64,000 nt of DNA from Sinorhizobium meliloti 4H41. GTDB taxonomy: Bacteria; Pseudomonadota; Alphaproteobacteria; Rhizobiales; Rhizobiaceae. A program made the position numbers and the translations under genes. Location of the stretch: the NCBI RefSeq assembly GCF_000375585.1, contig NZ_AQWP01000012.1:62001-126000 (forward strand). The letters are read 5' to 3'. Of the stretch, positions 17,192 to 26,833 are shown piece after piece. Each line of letters opens with the position of its first letter. Position 1 is the first letter of the stretch. Under the pieces are notes generated by a model that had not been told where the DNA came from, made no database searches, and saw only the letters and a list, made by a program, of their open reading frames with translations.

Positions 17192-18622
17192 ATGAGCTTC
17201 ACCGTCGCCATTATCGGGCGCCCCAATGTCGGCAAGTCCACCTTGTTCAACCGCCTGGTTGGCAAGAAGCTGGCGCTCGTCGACGATACGCCGGGGGTTA
17301 CCCGCGACCGGCGTCCGGGCGACGCGAAGCTGGTCGACCTCAAGTTCCGCATCATCGATACGGCCGGTCTCGAGGAATCGTCACCAGACAGCCTGCAGGG
17401 GCGGATGTGGGCGCAGACGGAGGCGGCCATCGACGAGGCGGATCTCTCGCTCTTCGTCGTCGATGCCAAGGCCGGCCTGACACCGGCAGATCAAACGCTC
17501 GGCGAGATGCTGCGCCGCCGGGGCAAGCCCGTCGTCGTCGTCGCCAACAAGTCCGAGGCCCGGGGCTCCGAAGGCGGATTCTACGACGCCTTCACGCTCG
17601 GCCTCGGCGAACCCTGCCCGATCTCGGCCGAACACGGCCAGGGCATGCTCGACCTGCGTGACGCGATCGTCGCCGCACTCGGCGAGGAGAGGGCGTTCCC
17701 GCCGGCGGAAGACGTTGCCGAGACGAATGTGGATATCCGCCCCGTTGCCGGTGAAGGTACCGAGGACGAGGAGGTCGAGCCCGCCTATGATGAGACCAAG
17801 CCGCTTCGGGTGGCGATCGTGGGCCGGCCGAATGCCGGAAAATCGACTCTGATCAACCGGTTCCTTGGCGAAGACCGGCTGCTGACGGGGCCGGAGGCCG
17901 GCATTACCCGCGACTCCATTTCTGTCGAATGGGACTGGCGCGGCCGCACCATAAAGATGTTCGATACGGCCGGCATGCGCCGCAAGGCGAAGGTTCAGGA
18001 GAAGCTCGAAAAGCTTTCGGTTGCGGATGCGCTGCGGGCGATCCGCTTCGCCGAGACCGTCGTCATCGTCTTCGACGCCACGATCCCTTTCGAGAAGCAG
18101 GACCTGCAGATCGTCGATCTGGTGCTGCGCGAGGGGCGTGCAGCCGTGCTTGCCTTCAACAAATGGGATCTGGTCGAGAACTGGCAGGCACTGCTTGTAG
18201 ATTTGCGCGAAAAGACCGAGCGGCTGTTGCCGCAGGCGCGCGGCATCCGTGCAGTGCCGATTTCCGGGCACACCGGCTACGGCCTCGACCGTCTTATGCA
18301 GGCCATCATAGAAACGGACAAGGTCTGGAACCGGCGCATCTCCACGGCGCGCCTCAACCGGTGGCTGGAAACGCAGCAGGTGCAGCATCCCCCGCCGGCC
18401 GTCTCGGGCCGCCGCCTCAAGCTCAAATACATGACGCAGGTCAAGGCGCGGCCACCGGGTTTCATGATTTCCTGTACACGTCCCGAGGCGGTGCCGGAAT
18501 CCTACACCCGCTACCTCATCAACGGCTTGCGAAACGACTTCGACCTGCCGGGCGTGCCGATCCGCGTGCATTTCCGCGCGTCGGAAAATCCCTTCGAGTC
18601 GAAGGCACGCAAAAGGCGCTGA
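17192..18622 (+). CDS. der: double-domain GTPase Der (EngA), ribosome assembly
   Basis: A 476-residue GTPase with two tandem G domains and a C-terminal KH-like domain, required for 50S ribosome maturation. The first G1 box is GRPNVGKS at about 8-15 with DTPGVTRD and NKSE; the second is GRPNAGKS near 210, with DTAGMRRK and NKWD. An acidic linker (TEDEEVEP) separates them. The KH-like end includes [19 protein letters not shown]. Length and motifs are intact, so it should be functional. In S. meliloti engA on pSymB is reported to be essential and to have moved from the chromosome. Confidence 0.97.
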   Translation: MSFTVAIIGRPNVGKSTLFNRLVGKKLALVDDTPGVTRDRRPGDAKLVDLKFRIIDTAGLEESSPDSLQGRMWAQTEAAIDEADLSLFVVDAKAGLTPADQTLGEMLRRRGKPVVVVANKSEARGSEGGFYDAFTLGLGEPCPISAEHGQGMLDLRDAIVAALGEERAFPPAEDVAETNVDIRPVAGEGTEDEEVEPAYDETKPLRVAIVGRPNAGKSTLINRFLGEDRLLTGPEAGITRDSISVEWDWRGRTIKMFDTAGMRRKAKVQEKLEKLSVADALRAIRFAETVVIVFDATIPFEKQDLQIVDLVLREGRAAVLAFNKWDLVENWQALLVDLREKTERLLPQARGIRAVPISGHTGYGLDRLMQAIIETDKVWNRRISTARLNRWLETQQVQHPPPAVSGRRLKLKYMTQVKARPPGFMISCTRPEAVPESYTRYLINGLRNDFDLPGVPIRVHFRASENPFESKARKRR

Positions 18623-18946
18623 GAGCTCCGGCGGCAGCAAAAGAACTCACGATTCGTTTCGCACTGCGGCGCTTTTTGATGCCATCTACCGCTCTAATAG
18701 AGTAAATCTATGTAGCAGGTGAATTGATTTCCTTGCCGCCAAATTAGGCTTGATCTATAACTGAATCCTAGGATGCCGACGTTGGCGAGCCGTGGCAGAT
18801 TGGCTCGGCAGGCTGGGAAACGGCACTTGGCTCGGCGAGAATTGGACGATCCGCGTCGTCGGGATCGATGTGTCTGGGGCGCGGTCGCGGATGAAGATCG
18901 CGTGCTTTTCTCGTTTGCCGCGATCCGTCTCGAAAGCGATGTTCTC
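18623..18946. other. 324-bp gap between der and the Rrf2 gene
   Basis: I see no convincing gene here. The Rrf2 frame stays open through part of it, but the extra residues look unlike the family. AT-rich stretches with TAGAGTAAATCTA (18699-18711, ends TAGA/TCTA) and GATCTATAACTGAATCC (about 18753) are candidate promoter or operator sequence for the Rrf2 gene. Confidence 0.5.
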
Positions 18947-19402
18947 ATGCTGACAAAAAAAGGAAAGTACGGTTTGAAGGCGATGGTCGATCTTGCCCAG
19001 CTTCAGCCGGGCGAAACGGCTTTCATCACGGAAATCGCCGTTCGCAACAACTTGCCGAAGAAGTTTCTCGACACGATCATGCTCGAACTCAGGAATGCCG
19101 GCTTTCTTCGCTCGAAGAAAGGCCCCGGCGGCGGCTACGCGCTGGCGCGGCCCGCATCCGAGATCCGCGTCGGTCAGGTGATCCGCACGCTTGACGGGCC
19201 GCTGGCGCCGATCCGTTGTGCGAGCCGCACCGCCTATGAAGTCTGCGATGACTGTTCGGATCCGGAAACCTGTCACGTGCGCCGTTCGATGATCGTCGTG
19301 CGCGATGCCGTGGCCGACATTCTCGACAACATGACGCTCGCGCAATTTGCAGCAAGCGAGAGAGAGGCCGCCGTAGCGCCGCTTCTCAGCGAAGCGGGCT
19401 GA
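18947..19402 (+). CDS. Rrf2-family regulator with four cysteines
   Basis: A 151-residue winged-helix regulator. MLTKKGKYGLKAMVDLAQLQ, the recognition helix NNLPKKFLDTIMLELRNAGF and the wing SKKGPGGGYALARP are hallmarks of Rrf2. Cysteines at 91, 100, 103 and 109 (RCAS, CDDC, ETCH) resemble the Fe-S ligand loop of IscR/RirA-type members, so redox, iron or sulfur sensing is plausible. The start at 18947 gives the family length. It faces an SfnB-like flavoenzyme tail to tail; members of this family often control sulfur or Fe-S genes. I do not think it is RirA itself, since it lacks that protein's neighbourhood. Confidence 0.87.
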   Translation: MLTKKGKYGLKAMVDLAQLQPGETAFITEIAVRNNLPKKFLDTIMLELRNAGFLRSKKGPGGGYALARPASEIRVGQVIRTLDGPLAPIRCASRTAYEVCDDCSDPETCHVRRSMIVVRDAVADILDNMTLAQFAASEREAAVAPLLSEAG

Positions 19403-19474
19403 GCGCGGAGGGTGCGGTCCCCCCGCGGCAGACTTAGGTGTACGTCCGTTCCTCATCAATGCGAGCGTTCATCC

Positions 19475-20671
19475 TCACAGTGACCCGCTGCGCGGCTTTA
19501 CGCCCTTGAGGTGGTAGTTGCCGACAAGGTGATGTTTCCAGCGCACCGGGTCCTGCAGCGTGTGAGCGCGGGCGTTGCGCCAATAGCGGTCGAGATTGAG
19601 CGCAACTTTCGCAGAGGCGGAGCCGGCGAGATCGAAAAGCGCATTGGCTGCCTCCAGCGCGGCCGCGGCGGCAAGGACCTTGGCGGCGGTAACCGAGAGG
19701 CTGGCTTCGACCGCGTGTTCCTCGGTCGGATCGACCTGAGCGGTATCGACCTTGCGACCGGCATGCTCGATGAGCGCGGTGGCGGCCTCGATGCGTATTG
19801 CGACTTCGCCGACCCTTGCGATCGTCAAAGCATCCTCCGATGCCCGCTCCAGCACATCGCTCTTGGTTGCTGCCGCGTTGCGGACGAGATCGAGGGTCTC
19901 TCGGAACGCTGCCCGCGCGATACCGAGATCGACGCCGGCATGGATGATCTCGCCGACGGAACCGATCGTATTCGGTCGCTCGAAGCCGCGGTGATGCGGC
20001 ACGACAGAACCGAGATCCACGTGAACGTCTTCGAGGACCACCGTGCCGCTGCCGGTGACGCGCTGCCCGAAACTGTCCCAGTCGTCGATGATCCGGACGC
20101 CGTCCGTCGCGCGCGGAACGAACGACATGGTCATGCGGCCGGCGGGATCGAGCGCGGAGATGGCGAGCCAGTCGGCGAAGAGAGCGCCCGTGGAATATTG
20201 CTTCCGGCCGTTGATCTGGTACCCGGCGCCATTCCCGGTGATCCGGGCTTTTTCGTCGCCGCTTTCCGAAAGTGCGCTGCCGAAGCGGTCGCCTGCCATG
20301 GCGCGCCCGAAGAAGAACCGCTTCTGTTCTTCGGTGGCATGCTGACGCAGCGCCTCGAGGACGTAAAAGTGGCCTTGCGGGATCTGACCAATGGAGCTGT
20401 CGGCCTCCGCCAGGATCGCCGTTATCTCGGCAAGCACGACGTTGGAGACGTCGATGCCCTCGTATTCCGATGGAATGCTGATCGCCAGCAGTCCCGATTG
20501 GGCCAACTGGTCGAGTTCGTCGTGAGGAAGGACGCGCTCCAGATCGCGCTCGATGGCGCGGTCGGAGAACCGGAGCGCGAGCTCCCTTGCAATCGCCAGG
20601 GCCTCTTCCTCGCTTTCGATGCGGTGCGGCGTCGGCTTGGTCTTTCCGGCGAATTGCGAGATGTTCCCCAT
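19475..20671 (-). CDS. SfnB-like acyl-CoA dehydrogenase-family flavoprotein (sulfur acquisition type)
   Basis: A 398-residue protein with the acyl-CoA dehydrogenase fold. It resembles the SfnB/DszC group of flavin-dependent monooxygenases used for sulfur scavenging: LAQSGLLAISIPSEYEGIDV, SIGQIPQGHFYVLEALRQHA, and the C-terminal RNARAHTLQDPVRWKHHLVG, which is typical of DszC-like enzymes. GGAGGG six bases before the ATG at 20671 fixes the start; a frame open to 20692 lacks this. Sulfur use from dimethyl sulfone or sulfonates is the family role; the exact substrate is unknown. It may be regulated by the neighbouring Rrf2 protein. Confidence 0.87.
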   Translation of the reverse strand: MGNISQFAGKTKPTPHRIESEEEALAIARELALRFSDRAIERDLERVLPHDELDQLAQSGLLAISIPSEYEGIDVSNVVLAEITAILAEADSSIGQIPQGHFYVLEALRQHATEEQKRFFFGRAMAGDRFGSALSESGDEKARITGNGAGYQINGRKQYSTGALFADWLAISALDPAGRMTMSFVPRATDGVRIIDDWDSFGQRVTGSGTVVLEDVHVDLGSVVPHHRGFERPNTIGSVGEIIHAGVDLGIARAAFRETLDLVRNAAATKSDVLERASEDALTIARVGEVAIRIEAATALIEHAGRKVDTAQVDPTEEHAVEASLSVTAAKVLAAAAALEAANALFDLAGSASAKVALNLDRYWRNARAHTLQDPVRWKHHLVGNYHLKGVKPRSGSL

Positions 20672-21235
20672 CCTTGTCCCTCCGTGGAGCATTGCCGCCG
20701 CCCCTTAGTATGGAGCAGGCGCTATTTTCTTCCAGTCCCTCCAGGAGGCGGTCGCGCAGGTGGACACCCGGTAGGGGCTCGCTTTGGAAAATGAAAAATG
20801 CCAAGCAGAATCAATGAATTGTGTGTAACGACGGCGCGCCGTCGCCGTTACCTTTAGAAAAATAGCTTGCCGTTGGCGGCATTTGCAATAGAATACAAAA
20901 ATTATAGACTACTTCCGAAAAGGATGACCATCTGGCCGAAACGCTGCTGCATGTTTCTTACGTCGGAGCCGATTTGAGGGTACAACATGCAAGAATTGGA
21001 AGTCCTGCAGCGGTCATTGCGCGCGCTAGGCGGTATTCGACCGGAGTTTTATTTCGCTTGAAGCGGGAGGGAGGCGGCGCAAGGCGTTCTTTGGCTGGCG
21101 CGTCGTCCCGGAAAATCCCGACGGGCGAGCGGTATACGAGCCCGTGAAATTCACCAGAGCTTTTGTGTGTCTCGAAGTCCTGCTTAAGAGTTGCCCCGAC
21201 CACGGAGCGACAGCCAGCTCGCGAAAGGAGCTCAC
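20672..21235. other. 564-bp divergent regulatory gap
   Basis: No gene is evident. A strong palindrome lies at 20825-20851: GTAACG and CGTTAC flank the 12-base palindrome ACGGCGCGCCGT. A possible rightward promoter is TTGCCG (20867-20872), 16 bp, TAGAAT (20889-20894), within an AT-rich stretch unusual for this DNA; this would leave a leader of over 300 nt before the gene at 21236. Confidence 0.45.
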
Positions 21236-22639
21236 ATGACCGTTCGTGGATTGTTTGCCGGCAGGTCAGCGGCGGCCGCCTCGTCCTCGCAGCCGGAAAT
21301 TGCAATCGTCGGCCGTGGATTTTCCGGCATCATGATGGCGATCGCGCTGATGAAGTCGATGCGGGGATCTTTTCACCTCACCATGTACGACCCGCATCCA
21401 TCGATCAGCGGCGGCCAGGCTTTTTCCGCGGCGCAGCGCTGCGAGATCCTCAACAGCCGGGTGCGCGACCTCTCGGTCGCGGCTGGCCAGCCCGACGATT
21501 TCAACGACTGGCTTTGCGCCAATGATGAGTTCCGAACAGCCGTTCCGGCGGCCATTCCCGGCTTTCGGCAGATTTTCGTGCCGAAAGGAATCTTCAGCGA
21601 CTACGTGCATCAACGCTTTTCCGAGGCGCTTGCCCGACGTTCCGACATCACGGTGAGGTTTTCCCACGAGCAGGTCACAGGTTTGCGCCAACTCGCAAGC
21701 GGTCGCTTCAGTCTTGTGCGTGACGGCGGACATGACGCATGCGACATCGTCATTCTTGCAACGGGCTTCGGCGTGCATCCGCGCGACCTCGAGGTTTCTG
21801 ACGAGGAGCGACCGCTTGTGCGGACGCGCCGCCTCGTCGACCCGCGCCACGCGGTCCTGCTCGGCAGCGGCATTCGCATGGTCGACCAGCTTTTCCAGAT
21901 GCGCGATAACGGTTATGCGGGAGAAATCACGCTCGTTTCGCGCCACGGCTTCCTGCCGCAGGCGCATACGCAGCTCGCAGCAGCCCCGAGTTTCCCGGTC
22001 GATCCGATGCCGCAGGGCCTGCGCCGGATCGTTCGGTTCGTGCGTCAGGCCTGCGCCGAAGCCGAGGCGAAGGGGCAAAGCTGGCAGTCGGCCATGAACG
22101 GCCTGCGCCGGCGGGCGCGCTCGCTCTGGCAATCGCTCTCGGCGCAGGAAAAGCGGCAGTTCAACCGCCACCTGCGGGCCATCTACGACAGCCACAGAAA
22201 TCGCCTCCCGGCGGCTGTCCACGCGCGGCTGCAGCAGGAACTTGCCGAGGGGCGGACCGTGCTTCGCCGCGGACGGGCGGGGCGGCGCCTGCCGGAAGGC
22301 ATCATGGTGCGCTGGGCGGGTCGGCATGCCGAGGAACTGCTCAGGGCAGATCAGGTGATCGATTGCCGCTGTTCCGCCCCGGAGCTTGATACGCCCTTGC
22401 TACGGAGTCTTTTTGCGGGTGGGCTTGCCGAACCCGATGAACTCGAGCTCGGCATCGCGGTCAGTCCGACGGGAGAAGTCTTGAGCCCGTCCGGACGCAC
22501 GCCGAACCTCTTCGCGATCGGTCCGCTCGGATTGGGAAGCCTGCCCGACATCGACCTGGTCCCTGAGATCGTTACCCAGACCTATGCGGCAGCACGGCTT
22601 ATCGCGACAGGCAAGCGGCTGGCGCTGAAAGCCGGATAG
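21236..22639 (+). CDS. FAD/NAD(P)-binding protein, COG4529-like, paralogue 1
   Basis: A 467-residue flavoprotein. The dinucleotide-binding motif IAIVGRGFSGIMMAIAL is at about 22-38, and CDIVILATGFG near 170 is the second FAD/NADP motif. YDPHPSISGGQAFS and ILNSRVRDLS follow the pattern of the NAD_binding_9 family (flavin-containing, hydroxylase-like). AAAGGAG five bases before the ATG at 21236 is a strong ribosome site. A paralogue follows after about 130 bp with the same domain order, including RRRARSLWQSLSAQEKRQF versus RNLPMSERRRL in the middle. Substrate unknown; the position next to SfnB hints at sulfur metabolism. Confidence 0.85.
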   Translation: MTVRGLFAGRSAAAASSSQPEIAIVGRGFSGIMMAIALMKSMRGSFHLTMYDPHPSISGGQAFSAAQRCEILNSRVRDLSVAAGQPDDFNDWLCANDEFRTAVPAAIPGFRQIFVPKGIFSDYVHQRFSEALARRSDITVRFSHEQVTGLRQLASGRFSLVRDGGHDACDIVILATGFGVHPRDLEVSDEERPLVRTRRLVDPRHAVLLGSGIRMVDQLFQMRDNGYAGEITLVSRHGFLPQAHTQLAAAPSFPVDPMPQGLRRIVRFVRQACAEAEAKGQSWQSAMNGLRRRARSLWQSLSAQEKRQFNRHLRAIYDSHRNRLPAAVHARLQQELAEGRTVLRRGRAGRRLPEGIMVRWAGRHAEELLRADQVIDCRCSAPELDTPLLRSLFAGGLAEPDELELGIAVSPTGEVLSPSGRTPNLFAIGPLGLGSLPDIDLVPEIVTQTYAAARLIATGKRLALKAG

Positions 22640-22772
22640 ACAGGACCGCGGCGGCCGGAATGGCGGCCGACGAATGCCGGTCATCCGGCCCGCTGCAGAA
22701 AGTAGCGGTCAGGCAAATTCAAACGGTAGACTCAACGACGACAGGGTCGTCGCTGCGCAGCAGGTCTTCGAT

Positions 22773-24236
22773 ATGACGGATGCCGTCGGCCATTACCTCA
22801 CGCGCCCCACCGTCGCAATCATCGGCGGCGGCTTCACCGGTGCCGTGGTCGCGACGCACCTGGCGCGGGCTCGCGCCATGGATGGCTGGCAGATTTCCGT
22901 CTTCGAGCCGCGGGAGCGGCTGGGATGCGGCCTCGCCTATGATACCGCGGAGCCCGCGCATCGCGTCAATGTCCCGGCCGCACGCATGAGCATCGATCCG
23001 GGCGATCCCGACCATTTCATGCGCTGGCTCGAGCTTCGGGGCGAACCGCGCGACGATCCCGAGGCGCTTGCCTGCGACGGCCATCTCTATCCCGCCCGGC
23101 AGCTCTTCGGCCGCTATGTCGCCGAGACGGTCGCGCCGTTCCTGGAACACGGGCGCATCGCACACCATCGGGAGAGAGTGATATCCGTCGAGCGTCAGGG
23201 AGCGGCCTGGGCGGTTCGCGGCGACGGCGGGACGCTAAGCCGCGCCGACGTGCTGGTGGTGGCGACGACGCACCCGGCTCCGGAGGCTCCCGCAGGCGTA
23301 GGCGCCATCCTCACGGGGCACCCCCGCTACGTGCCGGATTCGACCGAGCCCGGCACGCTCGACAGAATCCGGGCCGGTGACCGCGTGCTGATCATCGGGA
23401 CCGGGCTGACTTCGGCCGATGTGATCGCCACCCTGCGCAGAGGCGGGCATAAGGGGCCGATCACCGCCTTTTCCCGGCGGGGTCTGCGTTCTCGTGGACA
23501 TGCCGACCGGGCGCAGGACCCCTATGGCGACTTCATCTCACGGCCTTGGAGATCGGCCGCGGCGTTGCTCTCCCAGGTGCGCCGGACGATCCGCGATGCG
23601 GAAGCCGAGGGCTTTACATGGCATGCCGTCCTCGATGCCCTCAGAGCACAAGGCGGCGAGATCTGGCGCAATCTGCCGATGAGCGAGCGGCGGCGGCTTG
23701 TCCGTCACGTGCGGCCTTTCTGGGACGTGCACCGTTTTCGTGTAGCTCCGCAAATCGATGCGGTCGTGAGCGCGGGGCTGAGGGACGGCGATATACGCGT
23801 CCTCGCCGGCTCGATCGCTCACATGGCGCGCGTCGGCGAGAATGTCGCGGTCACTTTCCGGAAGCGGCGGGCTGGCGGAACGGAAGAAGGGGAATTCGAC
23901 GCCGTGGTGATCACCACCGGCCCGGCGCACCGGTCGATCCTGCAAAGCCAATCCTGGCTGGATTCGCTCGGAGCCGCAGGTTATCTGCGCCCCGATACGG
24001 TTGGGCTGGGCCTCGCCTGCAGCGAAACGAGCAGGGCGCTCGACAGCGAAAGCAGGGAGGTGGACGACCTCTTCGTCGCCGGTCCTCTCGCCCGCGGCAC
24101 CTTTGGCGAACTTATGGGCCTGCCGCAGGTCAACGACCACGCCATTTTCGTGGCGGCGCAGATAGCCGCGCTGGCGCAGGCGCGCCGAGTGCACCCGCGC
24201 GCGCCTCCGCGCTCGGCCGCGGCGCCGGCCCGCTGA
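22773..24236 (+). CDS. FAD/NAD(P)-binding protein, COG4529-like, paralogue 2
   Basis: A 487-residue paralogue of the preceding protein. VAIIGGGFTGAVVATHLARA (about 14-33) is the FAD motif, GLAYDTAEPAHRVNVPAARM the following conserved block, and RVLIIGTGLTSADVIATLRR near 205 the NADP motif. HGRIAHHRERVISVERQG and the final VAGPLARGTFGELMGLPQV are family features. The start is uncertain: ATG 22773 gives a normal N-terminus but has a poor ribosome site, and an in-frame ATG at 22674 would add 33 residues. The two tandem genes probably form an operon. Confidence 0.82.
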   Translation: MTDAVGHYLTRPTVAIIGGGFTGAVVATHLARARAMDGWQISVFEPRERLGCGLAYDTAEPAHRVNVPAARMSIDPGDPDHFMRWLELRGEPRDDPEALACDGHLYPARQLFGRYVAETVAPFLEHGRIAHHRERVISVERQGAAWAVRGDGGTLSRADVLVVATTHPAPEAPAGVGAILTGHPRYVPDSTEPGTLDRIRAGDRVLIIGTGLTSADVIATLRRGGHKGPITAFSRRGLRSRGHADRAQDPYGDFISRPWRSAAALLSQVRRTIRDAEAEGFTWHAVLDALRAQGGEIWRNLPMSERRRLVRHVRPFWDVHRFRVAPQIDAVVSAGLRDGDIRVLAGSIAHMARVGENVAVTFRKRRAGGTEEGEFDAVVITTGPAHRSILQSQSWLDSLGAAGYLRPDTVGLGLACSETSRALDSESREVDDLFVAGPLARGTFGELMGLPQVNDHAIFVAAQIAALAQARRVHPRAPPRSAAAPAR

Positions 24237-24413
24237 CCCAGCGGCGAGGACGATGCAACTTCTGCGGCAGCATGCATGCGGCATCGCTTACGCTTTCCGC
24301 GATTCTGCACTATATTAGGATGTGTCGATTTCGACGAAAGGTGGAGCGGGCGAGGTGGTTTGCAGCTATCCGCCAGTGCCCGCAGACGAGAAGCCGTGAG
24401 GTATCGACGGCGA

Positions 24414-25781
24414 ATGGCCCGCATCCTCATCCTGTTGTTCAGTCTCCTGTCGGCCTTCACATTTCCTGTCACGCCGGTGCCCGGAGCCGAGCGCACGGCA
24501 ATCGTCCTGCACGTCAACGGCGCCATCAGTCCCGCCGCGGCAGAATATGTGACGCGCGGTCTTCAACAGGCCAGGGATCGCGGTGCCGCGCTGGTGGTCC
24601 TGCAGATGGACACGCCCGGCGGACTGGATACGTCGATGCGCGACATCATACGCGCCATCCTCGATTCGCCCGTGCCGGTCGCGAGTTTCGTCGCGCCCAG
24701 CGGAGCGCGGGCAGCAAGCGCCGGCACCTATATCCTTTATGCGAGCCACATTGCGGCCATGGCCCCGGGGACGAATCTGGGCGCCGCGACGCCGATCGCC
24801 ATCGGCGGAGGACTGTTTGGCAATGACGAGCAGGAAGGCGAAGAAAAGACGGGCAAGCCGGACGAGCCCGAACCGCGCAAACCGGCCGATGCCGGTGAAG
24901 CGAAACTCATCAACGATGCGGTCGCCTATATCCGCGGCCTGGCGGAATTGCGCAACCGCAACGTCGATTGGGCGGAGCGGGCCGTGCGCGAGGCTGCGAG
25001 CCTTTCCTCCGCCGCAGCCGCGCGCGAGCAGGTCATCGACTTCACCGCCGTCAGCGTCGACGACCTTTTGAAGCAGGCCCACGGCCGCCCCGTCCGCATC
25101 GGCCAATCCGACGTTCGGCTCGATACGTCCGGGCTCGCCATAGAGGATCTTCCGCCGGATTGGCGGACGCGGCTGCTGTCGGTGATCACCAACCCGAACG
25201 TCGCCCTCCTCCTGATGATGGTCGGAATCTACGGGCTCATCTTCGAGTTTCTCGCGCCCGGCACAGTGGTGCCGGGTACAATCGGCGGCATCAGCCTCCT
25301 GCTCGGTCTCTACGCGCTTGCGGTGCTGCCGGTGAGCTATGCCGGCGTCGGCCTCATCCTCCTCGGGGCGGGGCTGCTGGTGGCGGAGGCGCATGCGCCG
25401 TCATTCGGCGTGCTCGGCCTCGGCGGCACCGTGGCCCTGGTCTTGGGCGCTGCCATTCTCTTCGACACGGACATGCCCGGACTGCAGGTGTCCTGGCCTG
25501 CACTGAGCGGTATTGCGATAGCCAGTCTGGCGTTCAGCCTGCTGGTCGCGCGCCTCGCCCTTGTTTCGCGCCGGTACAGGGTCGCCACCGGCGCGGAAGA
25601 GATGATCGGCATTTCCGGCAAGGTCGACAGTTGGGCGGGCGCGGACGGCTATGTGATCGCCCACGGCGAGCGATGGAGAGCCGTCAGCAGTGAACCGCTT
25701 GGACCGGGCGAGGACGTCATGGTCGTCGGCCGGGAGGGCCTCACGCTCAAGGTGGCGCGCAAACCGGCTGGAGCGGGATGA
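24414..25781 (+). CDS. nfeD: NfeD-type membrane serine protease (ClpP-like domain plus NfeD domain)
   Basis: A 455-residue protein with a signal-like N-terminus (MARILILLFSLLSAFTFPVT). A ClpP-class protease domain follows: LQMDTPGGLDTSMRDI near 60 and GARAASAGTYI near 98, where the second Ser is the nucleophile position of PH1510-type proteases. A charged linker and four or five membrane spans come next, then an OB-fold NfeD tail (GISGKVDSWAGADGYVIAHG). The name comes from nodule formation efficiency in S. meliloti. The slipin gene starts 76 bp later, the standard NfeD-SPFH partnership. GTG 24396 is an alternative start. Confidence 0.9.
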   Translation: MARILILLFSLLSAFTFPVTPVPGAERTAIVLHVNGAISPAAAEYVTRGLQQARDRGAALVVLQMDTPGGLDTSMRDIIRAILDSPVPVASFVAPSGARAASAGTYILYASHIAAMAPGTNLGAATPIAIGGGLFGNDEQEGEEKTGKPDEPEPRKPADAGEAKLINDAVAYIRGLAELRNRNVDWAERAVREAASLSSAAAAREQVIDFTAVSVDDLLKQAHGRPVRIGQSDVRLDTSGLAIEDLPPDWRTRLLSVITNPNVALLLMMVGIYGLIFEFLAPGTVVPGTIGGISLLLGLYALAVLPVSYAGVGLILLGAGLLVAEAHAPSFGVLGLGGTVALVLGAAILFDTDMPGLQVSWPALSGIAIASLAFSLLVARLALVSRRYRVATGAEEMIGISGKVDSWAGADGYVIAHGERWRAVSSEPLGPGEDVMVVGREGLTLKVARKPAGAG

Positions 25782-25857
25782 TGAAAAGCATGCGCGGTTT
25801 GCCGCCCGCGTCCCGCACCAACTCCCCAATCGACCACGGGGGAAAAGGAGACCGCTC

Positions 25858-26628
25858 ATGACCTGGCTTGGAAATCTTGCGCCCTTTGCCGCCGCGCTCC
25901 TGTTCCTGCTGATCGTCATCGCCTTTGCGATCAGGATCCTCAGGGAATATGAACGCGGCGTGATCTTCACGCTCGGCCGTTTCACCGGCGTCAAGGGACC
26001 GGGGCTGATCCTGCTCCTCCCCTATGTGCAGCAGATGGTGCGCGTCGATCTCAGGACCCGTGTTCTCGACGTGCCCAGCCAGGACGTGATCTCGCGCGAC
26101 AATGTTTCGGTGCGGGTCAGCGCTGTGATCTATTTCCGCGTCATCGACGCGGAGAAATCGACGATCCAGGTCGAGGATTTCATGGCCGCGACGAGCCAGC
26201 TCGCCCAGACGACGCTGAGATCCGTGCTCGGCAAGCACGATCTGGACGAGATGCTCGCGGAGCGCGACCGTCTGAACGAGGACATTCAGAAGATCCTCGA
26301 CGTGCAGACGGACGCATGGGGCATCAAGGTCGCTACCGTCGAGATCAAGCATGTCGACATCAACGAATCGATGATCCGGGCGATCGCGCGCCAGGCCGAG
26401 GCCGAACGCGAAAGGCGCGCCAAGGTGATCAATGCCGAGGGCGAGCAGCAGGCCGCGGCGAAACTGCTGGAAGCGGCAGAAATTCTCGCCCGGAAACCCC
26501 AGGCCATGCAGCTGCGCTATCTCAGCACGTTGAATGTCATCGCCGGCGAAAAGAACTCGACGATAATCTTCCCGTTCCCGATGGAGATCGCCGACATGCT
26601 GGCGACGAAGAAGGAGGGTTCCTCCTAG
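25858..26628 (+). CDS. slipin / stomatin-like SPFH membrane protein
   Basis: A 256-residue SPFH-domain protein with one N-terminal membrane span (about 7-25), then ILREYERGVIFTLGRFTGVK, DVPSQDVISRDNVSVRVSAV and the coiled-coil-like AEAERERRAKVINAEGEQQA, all typical of slipins. AAAAGGAG seven bases before the ATG at 25858 sets the start; the frame is open further upstream but overlaps nfeD. It likely forms a membrane microdomain scaffold that partners with, and is cleaved or controlled by, the NfeD protease encoded just before it. Confidence 0.93.
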   Translation: MTWLGNLAPFAAALLFLLIVIAFAIRILREYERGVIFTLGRFTGVKGPGLILLLPYVQQMVRVDLRTRVLDVPSQDVISRDNVSVRVSAVIYFRVIDAEKSTIQVEDFMAATSQLAQTTLRSVLGKHDLDEMLAERDRLNEDIQKILDVQTDAWGIKVATVEIKHVDINESMIRAIARQAEAERERRAKVINAEGEQQAAAKLLEAAEILARKPQAMQLRYLSTLNVIAGEKNSTIIFPFPMEIADMLATKKEGSS

Positions 26629-26666
26629 TGCCTGTCGAGATCAGACCCGCGGCGGCTTGTTGATCG

Positions 26667-26783
26667 CCTCATTCCTGTGCTTGTCACAGGAATCCAGCCA
26701 GACCAAGTCCTTGGGCTGAAAGAAACGCTTCCCGCGCCGCAGACGTGGCGCTGCTGGATCCCTGTGACGAGCACAGGATGAGG
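26667..26783. repeat. long inverted-repeat element (rhizobial dispersed repeat)
   Basis: A left arm at 26667-26698 (containing CCTGTGCTTGTCACAGG) is the near-perfect reverse complement of a right arm at 26753-26783 (containing CCTGTGACGAGCACAGG), with 54 bp between. Each arm also contains a small palindrome of its own (CCTGTG with CACAGG). The sequence ends in GATCCAGC/GCTGGATC. This type is widespread in Sinorhizobium intergenic DNA. It lies between the slipin and Nudix genes. Confidence 0.75.
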
Positions 26784-26833
26784 GGCGGAGAGATTGCAGG
26801 TCGCTGTAGCACTTTGAGCTGCTGCATGCTTTT

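Noticed and set aside
18773-18946. 58-residue N-terminal extension of the Rrf2 protein
   Set aside because: The extension is arginine-rich and unlike the family, which begins directly with MxLTKKGKYG.
13146-19474. Expected tRNA-Arg gene near der
   Set aside because: An essential tRNA-Arg is reported on pSymB together with engA, but I found no cloverleaf or GTTCGA-type T-loop in the intergenic regions here, so it must lie outside the window.
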